Source: Thuidium tamariscinum
Taxonomy: Eukaryota; Streptophyta; Bryopsida; Hypnales; Thuidiaceae
NCBI GenBank assembly: GCA_947034885.2
Contig: OX344750.2
Span: 17,106,053 to 17,170,052, forward strand
DNA: 64,000 bases
Direction: 5' to 3'
Numbering within the stretch: the stretch's first letter is position 1; every line of letters begins with the position of its first letter. Below the pieces are notes generated by a model. The model ran no database searches and was not told the DNA's origin. It saw only the letters and a program-made list of their open reading frames with translations. Shown piece by piece: positions 56,639 through 64,000 of this stretch. The translations under genes and the position numbers were made by a program.

Positions 56639-58210
56639 TGGAGGCAGCATTCAAGCTTTCATGGAGAACGACATTCAGTAAGTTAGCATTTGTCAATTCG
56701 GTCCGTAGGTTTATTCTTGGAAGCATGGTTTTGCATTGTTGAGGTTCGTGGAGGGAGGTTGTTCTTTAGTTGGGGAGGATTATCTTGTCTATTTTGATTA
56801 TTGGAAGTGATGCGCCACGGCCATTCACTTGGAAGACAAAACAAAGAACCCTTGGCATTCGTTGGGTCCCCACAGCATGGATTTTTTGGTCACTTTCAGA
56901 TTGTTCTGTAAATCGCCTCATTGTTTTCATTTTTCTGAGAACCAGATGTAAATGCAAAGGTCATTTTTTTTCCCTCGGGTCTTTCTCTGATTCTTCTTGT
57001 GTCTTGCTTTTTGATTTTCTCCCATTTGAGACTCAGGATTTGACAGGTGACGAAAATTCCAAGAGTTTTTTCATGCAGTACAAATTCTTGAATCTGGCAG
57101 GCTGGGTATTGTTAGGAAGCGCTAGGCTTCAGTTGCTCTTTGAACCTATGGTGCGCAATGGAGCATTTGTGAGCAATGTTTTTGATGAAAATTATTCACT
57201 GCTTCGGTCAGACTGCGTTGACAGGTTTCCTGACTTCTAAAGGTTTTTGCTTGTGCAAGAGTACTGTTCTCCTGCTGTTTAGGATGTGAATCTGATTGCT
57301 TCCTGGAATACCTAGTCCCACAGGTGTGCTACTTTATTGACAGTGGAGATCGTGAAGGTTTCCTGAATACATGCTACTTGGATTTCTCCTCATGTCAGTG
57401 AATCTTTTGTGACCTTAAGGTATTTAATTATCAGATCCTCATCTGCCTGCAGTTTCCAGCAGTTTGCCTGTTTGGAGAACTAATCCATCTCACATCTGTC
57501 CTCAGTTGTAATGTTACATCTTTTTCTTGAAATTACGCCATTGCAATGGTAGATAGTTTTCTCAGATTTGAGAAACGAAGAGTGATTAGTGATTAGAAGT
57601 TGAAAAATAATATGTCATTGGATGTTGTTGGAATTGTTGGAACAGACCTTGCATGCTTGAAAGTAGAATAATTTTTTCTTTTAAAATAGGATTAATAAGG
57701 GTTTTTTCTTAATTAGAACTCAATGTTGCATAAAGAATTGTTTTGAATTTTTTGTGAAGAGAAATGAGATGAAATGTCGTTTTTGCCATATATGATTGTC
57801 ATTGCTGTCTACATTCTTTATTATCGGAATAGGCACAATTAATCAATAACATATATTTTTCAGAAAAATTTAGTGTAAAGTCAATTTAATCATTATAAGA
57901 ATTATATGCTTTTAGTTTTTTATTTCCTTTCTATATCGATTTAGAAATATGTCATTAATTTTTTATTGTACTTCTTTTTTTACCCTAAACAACTGGTTCT
58001 TTTTTTTTGGCAACATAGTGATTTTGGGTAGCTGAGTATAAATGAAGTTTTAATTTTTTTCTTTGAAAATTTCAAGAAACATGTGCATGAGTAGCTTAAT
58101 CCCTTTAGGGCTGGGTTGGTTCTGGCAGAAGTGTGGTTTCAAAGCTACCCTCCCAATTGAAGCTGCATTGGAGGAAGATGGGGGGATGAAACACTAAGAT
58201 AACATTATAG
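56639..58210. other. 3' flank of the demethylase gene, then AT-rich DNA
   Basis: The first ~600 bp has moderate GC and is probably 3' UTR; an open frame at 56770-57240 shows no recognisable domain. From about 57600 the sequence becomes AT-rich without features. Confidence 0.45.
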
Positions 58211-58304
58211 CAGACTGCCTCCCAATGGATGAAATGGTGTGGAATATCCCACACCATTCCATCCAACAGATGAAATGGTGTGGGATGTTCCACACCATTC
58301 TATC
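58206..58304. repeat. Tandem hairpins with GGTGTGG(A/G)AT arms
   Basis: GGATGAAATGGTGTGGAAT is followed by its near complement CCCACACCATTCCATCC, and the whole motif recurs once (GATGAAATGGTGTGGGATG with CCACACCATTCTATCC), giving two adjacent hairpins. Confidence 0.65.
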
Positions 58305-58363
58305 CAGCACCAATGGTATTCCACTCCAATCAGTAACTAAAGTTGCAACTCCAAGAAATGTTA

Positions 58364-58488
58364 GATGAAATTAGGTGATGGGGACTTCACCAAGAGGAAG
58401 GCAGTCCTTTCATGGGCTACTAAATGATGAAATTAGGTGATGGGGACTTCACCAAGGGGAAGGCAGTCCTTCCATGGGCTACTAAATG
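58364..58488 (+). repeat. Tandem duplication, period 62 bp
   Basis: GATGAAATTAGGTGATGGGG starts at 58364 and again at 58426; the two copies differ at only a few bases, so the duplication is recent. Confidence 0.85.
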
Positions 58489-58606
58489 TTATGAACCGTA
58501 CAAAAGTGATGTACTTAAACTATAGTTCCTAATATATTTTTTTCAAATAATTTGAACTGGTGGATTAGGATCTTATAATGGAATTCTAAAGTTCATTTGT
58601 ACGGTG

Positions 58607-59104
58607 GTGTATTTGATTTCAGGCCCCAAAATACCTTCAAAAATTCGTAGAAAATGATAAACAAGTTGAAATCGGAATATTTTTGAGTTTTTTGGAAGGG
58701 ATTCCTTACCTGCATACCTACTCAAAAGATTCATCATATTTTTTTCCATAGAAAGGCATCGAGGAATGAACAATATAAACTAGTGGGTCAACAATGTGTA
58801 TTTCGGGTATGTGATTCAACTAATTTTAGGAAAATTGCAGTAAGGTTCCAAATCAGTGTATTTGATTTCAGGCCCCGAAATACCTTCAAAAATTCGTAGA
58901 AAATGATAAACAAGTCGAAACCGGAATATTTTTGAGTTTTTTGGAAGGGATTCCTTACCTGCATACCTACTCAAAGGATTCATCATATTATTTTCCACAG
59001 AAAGGCATCAAGGAATGAACGGTATAAACTAGTGGGTCAACAATGTGTATTTCGGGTATGTGATTCAACTAATTTTAGAAAAATTGCAATAAGGTTCCAA
59101 ATCA
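58607..59104 (+). repeat. Tandem duplication, period 249 bp
   Basis: GTGTATTTGATTTCAGGCCC starts at 58607 and again at 58856, and the copies remain nearly identical through TAAGGTTCCAAATCA. Matching short minus-strand open frames in both copies (peptides with RYAGKESLPKNSKIFRF) follow from the duplication; I recognise no protein. Confidence 0.88.
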
Positions 59105-59208
59105 AATCCTCTAGTCATTTTATTCATATTTGTTTCATCTACAAGTAGGAAAAAAAAATTGGGATTGTTCAAGATCTCCGTCTAGAAGCTATAAAGGGAA
59201 ATGTCGAT

Positions 59209-59691
59209 GTGTTGCGGGGAGTAATGACACAAGTCCAGCGAAGTTGTGTGACAATTGATATCGAACCCTACATGTTGTGGCGTAGCCCATTCCATTCACT
59301 ACGGGAAGGAGGCATTTTTCTAGCAGGAATGTATCTCCAAAAACAATATCAACGGTTCATAAAAGCATGCACGTTCGAGCAGAGGACCACATACGCCATA
59401 AAGCGCAGGAATCGAACTCTAGGCCCAACAACTACCTACCTTCCCTATAGATTCCCTCACGCAAATTTCAATGGCAGTGACTGTAATGCCATTCAAGGGA
59501 AACCAACACAATGGACATACACTTGCAGTACAGATAAACTTGCATACACACCTCAATTTCTAAACACTTGTATTGAAAGCACCCATAAACACATAGGTAG
59601 TGATTGGACATGTTTTGGTTGTTTATGCGTCACATTCTTGAGGCCCCGAAATCACCACACTCTTGACTACTTTGAACAACAACACCGCTAA
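59209..59691 (+). other. 160-codon open frame, unassigned
   Basis: Longest uninterrupted + strand frame near the piggyBac relic. The peptide starts MLRGVMTQVQRSC and ends LDYFEQQHR. No domain, signal peptide or membrane segment is evident. It could be the 3' non-coding end of the minus-strand transposon open by chance, or part of another decayed element. Function unknown. Confidence 0.2.
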
Positions 59692-60132
59692 AGTTTGCAC
59701 GAGGGCCAACACGACAATGACGACCTCTGAAGAACGACAACATCACACTTAGATAAGTTGTGGTGCAAAAATGACAGTATCTACTACTTTGTATTGTTCA
59801 ATCAGGGTTTTTAAAACTGGACTCCAAACTGAGCCACAAAATGGGAGTCTTCTAGCAATCAAAAGTACCTACAAATGAGTCACCAGTGATACAGAATCTA
59901 TAACATTGACATGCCTGTGAAGTCATCGAAGAGCAAAGCGGTGTTCCATGCGAGGGGGTCAGTATCTAGCCAACTAATACAAGGTGTGTCAATAGGGGTG
60001 TGCTCCGCATCTCCTTTGTTACAACCTCCCCAAAGCAAGCGTTCCCCAACAAGACCTGAACTTTGGATATCCTCGGGAATCCCTACAAAATACGAGTAAT
60101 ACAAACTACCACTTGCTCACCATATGAGCCGC
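59692..60132. other. Flank of the piggyBac relic
   Basis: No gene. GC is similar to the transposase body, so this is probably still inside the element, but no terminal repeat or TTAA duplication was identified. Confidence 0.35.
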
Positions 60133-62714
60133 CTACTTCGTTCTACTATGAGCCTTTATGAAGCAATCATCTTCACAGATGTATTTCCATCCACAGTCCT
60201 TGCAAATCCAAACTTGCTTTCTGCCACATATTCTACATTTGCAGCATTTCTTTTCTTGATGCTGCATACTATAAGGTAGTCTTTTGCGCATGCTAAAACC
60301 TCTATATGCTATATGACCAACCTTAATAGAGCCCGTTGACAACCAACTTGCAATCACCCGATGGTACACCTTCCTCGACATTGAATGAACACCTTTACGA
60401 CTACAATCCAACTCATACAAGACATATGAGTTTCCCAAACTAGTGTCTACTAGAAACAATAGGACATGGTGCCACCATTTATTCGATTGGATTTGGCAAG
60501 TATAGCTCTGACGTTTCTGGTCAACGACATCTATGCCCCGCATATGTTTTACATACTCCAAAATGAGTGGGCAAGTAGGCAACACTACATAGCAACTATG
60601 AATCCACCGTTGTGTGAAGCAGTTGATAGGGAGGGAACTATTGTGCGTGCTCAAGAAATGAACAACTTGTGAATGAAACCAACAGACTGTAGCCATTTGT
60701 TGTCTAGCATGCATCTTTGGAAATGAAGTGCTTCTACTCTCCTTGTCATTCTTGTGATGCCCAGTCAAAGTTTCTAAGAAGAGCTTCGCATTACTTTTAT
60801 ATGTCCCGGTGGCAAAGTTCCCCTTTGACAACAAGGTATGAAATAGCTTTACCTCTGTAAAGAAGTTATCTACTACTATGTAGTGACCACGATGTGACAA
60901 CTAGTTCGTCAAGTGGAGCACCACTTGAGCCCCCATGAGTTGATCACTATTCGTACTCTCATTGATAGCACCTAAGTAGACCTCGAAGTTCCACACATAT
61001 CTTGTGACAGAGCACGTAGTAGCAAAGACCTTTATGCCATATTTTACGGGCTTGTTCATCATGTACTGTTGAAAGCTACAATAATGCCCCTTATATACTA
61101 TCATGATTTTGTCAACAGTGAAAAATTTACTTGGATTTAGCGATTTCTTGCAGATGGATATGAAACTATCAACTAGCCAACGCACCTTTCCTAGCTTGTC
61201 AAAATTAGCATCTAAACAATTGGTGCAGACCTTGCTATTGTCCACAATATAGATATTTCTAAGAAAACTCATTGGATCTTTGGACATAATACTTTTCATT
61301 ATTGGGCAAACCTAGAAGGAATCTTGCGATCAATAATCCTTGAGTGCTAACTCAAACTTCAACCCATATAGACTACAATGCCTAACCATGCTTTCAGGGA
61401 CATCATAGTGAGTTTCTTCCACTTTGGTCTACCGTTTAGTCTATTCGGAGTTTTGCCATCAACATTGTAGACAGCTTGCCTTGCAAATAAATTAGTTTGA
61501 TTCACTATCTCTTATAGAGTTGTTCTCGTGCAGAAAAGCGAGAAAAACGAGTGGCCTCAAGATTCCGACAACCATAGAAAGAAGTTGGACCTGGTCTAGG
61601 TCCGATAAAATTACTCCAAGACCTTTTGAATTTCTAGTCCCAACTCTCCCATTTAGATTCATCATACTTTTCCTTGAATGGGAGGTTTTCCATATCTTCA
61701 TCATACAATCTTTCCAAAAAGGTCAGCAGGTTCTACTACGGAACTCTCAACATCATTGTCAGACTCAGAAGGGTCAGCTTCTACAAAATCTTGAGAAACT
61801 GCCTTCCAATCACTACCGTTTGAGTCATCCAATAAATTATATGCCCTACATATAGCTCTAATAGGGCTCGAGAACGGGTGCACTAAAGTTCTTCCCCCCC
61901 GCATTGACGTAGTTGAAAGAATCTTGGAGAGTGACGTACCTACAACTATGGTTGCTACAGTTTTTTTGGTGTGTTCCCCTTTGACATCATTCTTCTTCAC
62001 CTTGGGTTTGTATAATCTTTTGCCACGATAAATCCCACACTTTATCAGGAACCCTTCTAAAAATGCATCGCTATTACTACATGCTTTGTCATCAATGTCA
62101 TCACGAGAGCTGTTGGGTATGTTATGAACTTGCAGCGAATCACCTCCTCTAAGCAGTGCCGAAATTCCATTGTACTCAACCAAAGCCATCTTAATACTCA
62201 CGTCGATGCAATCAGTGGCTTCGATATCGACGAGTCCTATTGTCCCTAAGAAATTGACGCGATAAATCTCCTCCCCAGTTGCCAAGCTTGTGTGCATAGA
62301 ATGAATAGTTGCTAGAAAGTATTCAACATGCGCCCATTTCTTGGGCACACCAATAAGTTTTTCTGCTGGAATAAATACCTCCCACGGGAACTCACCAGAG
62401 GGATACAAGTCTCTATGGTTTGCAATCTTTGTCTTTTTGACCCAAGGGAACACCTCTTCTGACATGTCATTCCTTGTATCAACTGCGTCATTTGTTACTT
62501 CTAAAGCATCAGCATTTGTACAACCCAAACCTCCTTTGTTAAAGTGGAGCGCTCTTTGGCACACTTGGTTTCGCAACAGAGGGGGTGTTCTCAATAAAAC
62601 ATGTACGAGAGGATTAGTACACCCCTCCGGCATAGTAGGTGGTGTGCTTGGTGAAGAAATGTTGACAACGCTGGAGTTGCATCTTCTCCTGCATTTGTCT
62701 CTTAGTTCCAACAC
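60133..62714 (-). pseudogene. piggyBac-like transposase, decayed (DDE_Tnp_1_7 type)
   Basis: The minus-strand reading shows the piggyBac layout: an N-terminal core entry (FIGPRPGPTSFYG, ~61590), EIVNQTNLFARQ (~61480), first catalytic Asp in TVDKIMIVYKG (~61120), second in HYIVVDNFF (~60880), third in RGIDVVDQ (~60530), and a C-terminal Cys/His cluster (CCKCRICGRKQVWICKDCGWKYICEDDC, ~60240-60160, shown here as its spaced Cys pairs). Open pieces are 62714-61701, 61299-60904 and 60900-60133. Breaks: frame change near 61700, stop at 61634-61636, frame change near 61505, stops at 61359-61361, 61330-61332, 61312-61314 and 60901-60903. It therefore cannot make a full transposase. Active elements insert at TTAA. 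The 5' 337-codon piece is an extension with no recognised domain. Family call is firm from the three Asp contexts; element ends were not found. Confidence 0.85.
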
Positions 62715-64000
62715 CAGCTCTCCTTCCTTGACTGCCTACATGTACACTAGGACCTTGTTTGGGCAGTCATTGGCTGGGCGGGACGTCGTTACCATCAACA
62801 ATGACTAGTACAAGGCCTCTTCCTTGCCCTACCATCCGAGTCTGCCTTAGTTGCCCCTTCCGTTTCCTCAGCTGTAAGTGCTTCGGTGACCCATTTGGAA
62901 TGCGGGGAATTGAAATTGCCCTCGCCTAGGATTGCTTGCCGATCTGGAGAGGTCGGAGCACTTTGGAATTACACCATTCTCCGCACTTTCCTCATCACGA
63001 CTGGCGATTTGGCGACAAGCTTCCCGACATTCCTTACCATCTTTGAAAACCCGAATGTTCAGCCAAAGCCTCTCTCTTACAATTTCCAAATATCTTCAGG
63101 AAATTGTTTTTGATTACACCAACCCAAAAACCCAACGACTATCGGTAGAATTTGTGTCTCCACTCTCTCAGCAGAGGATGGCGTGGGAGCTTCCAACTAC
63201 CTCTCTTTGCTATGAGCATTGTCAAATAATCTTCACTCATGCATCCCAAAATTTTAGCAATTGTCTACAAATTCTGACTTTGTGATCTTGCATATCCCTC
63301 AACTATACTTGCCTCAAAGGCCAAATGTGATGGAGGTATTGGCGGATCCACTAATTGCTCCATTGTTGCTACCGCCGCCCAACGCACCTCTTACAGCCCT
63401 CCAACGTGCGCTTCAACGTACTTGGAACAAAAAAAACAAAATGGAAATTTCACAACCACTCGCGCTACTCATTTCCTAAACCTTGCATGAGAGGGACATA
63501 CAATAATTTTGAGGATTTTACAAGAGAGTGGATGAAGGAATCCAAAACGAGAGTGAGGCGTCTGTTTTGAACTTGTGGCAGGAAGGAGGCCAGCTGAAGG
63601 TGACTCACGCAGGACTAGAATCCCTATTTCCGGTTTGGCACGTGAAACCCTGTAGGGCCCCAACCTGCTGCGAATTGTGTCTAACTCGTTGCAAATCATA
63701 CCCAATCCATCCTCATATGTTGTGGCCTCCGGTCCCTCAAACCCAGCCAAGGACTCATAGTAGTTTATAGACTTGTGGCTTTCAAAATCTGTGTAGAATT
63801 AGCATTTAGTTTTTTTCAAGATCGAGTTATGCAATTGTATTCTCCTTGTGATTCACCTCCGTTTAGCAGTATACATTTTTGGAAAATGCAGTTTGGATTT
63901 TCCAATATAGAACCTGCAAATTTTCTATGAAGACACATTTTGTCCTCGCAATCAAGGGGTTAATCTCAAAACATATTAATTGATTATTAAATTCCCTCAA
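62715..64000. other. Unassigned DNA upstream of the piggyBac relic
   Basis: GC is higher than usual intergenic DNA until about 63760, and both strands carry several short open frames (for example 62932-63285 on + and 63469-63750 on -). None shows a recognisable domain or consistent splice signals. It may be the 5' part of the transposon or a decayed gene. The final ~230 bp is AT-rich and featureless. Confidence 0.35.

Noticed and set aside
56770..57240. 156-codon + strand frame after the demethylase stop
   Set aside because: No domain, follows directly in the probable 3' UTR, and no splice signal joins it to the gene.
59409..59417. tRNA-like B-box (GTTCGATTC on the minus strand)
   Set aside because: No A-box at proper distance and no acceptor stem; probably chance within the transposon region.

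Overview
The window is nuclear DNA of a land plant. Genes are split by short GT-AG introns, the protein families are plant-type (a MOS11-like mRNA-export protein, a UBP23/USP36-type deubiquitinase, a REF6/ELF6-type histone demethylase), and plant Stowaway-type MITEs occur between and inside genes. A multi-RRM ESRP/hnRNP-F-like protein and a piggyBac-like transposase remnant are, as far as I know, unusual for flowering plants, so I lean to a seed-free lineage (bryophyte, lycophyte or fern). That is inference; the species cannot be fixed from sequence alone.

Four genes are well supported. All predicted exon phases close exactly. (1) MOS11-like, + strand, 3423-4001, one exon, 192 aa. (2) Three-RRM ESRP/hnRNP-F-like protein, + strand, 11729-15362, 12 exons, 469 aa. 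(3) Ubiquitin-specific protease, - strand, 31071 down to 25984, 9 exons, 942 aa. (4) JmjN/JmjC/C2H2 histone demethylase, + strand, 47631-56638, 10 exons, 1954 aa. They are GC-richer islands in very AT-rich DNA. They do not form a pathway, but all are nuclear RNA or chromatin/ubiquitin housekeeping functions. Each carries an AACCCTAA (telo-box-like) motif in its upstream leader.

The rest is mainly DNA-transposon debris. 5.8-8.1 kb: a Stowaway MITE, a foldback element built of ~180-bp sub-repeats, and a TA-flanked ~225-bp MITE. 15.9-17.7 kb: a ~1.8-kb element with ~760-bp inverted arms and an 8-bp target duplication. 17.7-25.6 kb: AT-rich DNA with small hairpins, old dispersed repeats and one Stowaway. 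31.4-45.6 kb: AT-rich, with a second, larger foldback element (36.2-37.6 kb), two more ~200-250-bp MITEs, a hAT-like MITE (42.07-42.37 kb) and another MITE (43.1-43.4 kb). 45.63-46.15 kb: two different MITEs placed end to end, each bounded by TTAA and sharing the middle TTAA. 58.4-59.1 kb: two tandem duplications. 60.1-62.7 kb: a decayed piggyBac-like transposase on the - strand with an unusual N-terminal extension. The last 1.2 kb has no gene I can support.

No rRNA, tRNA, CRISPR array, prokaryotic operon or organellar segment was seen. The most interesting material is transposon biology: the foldback family, the paired TTAA elements, and the piggyBac relic in a plant context.
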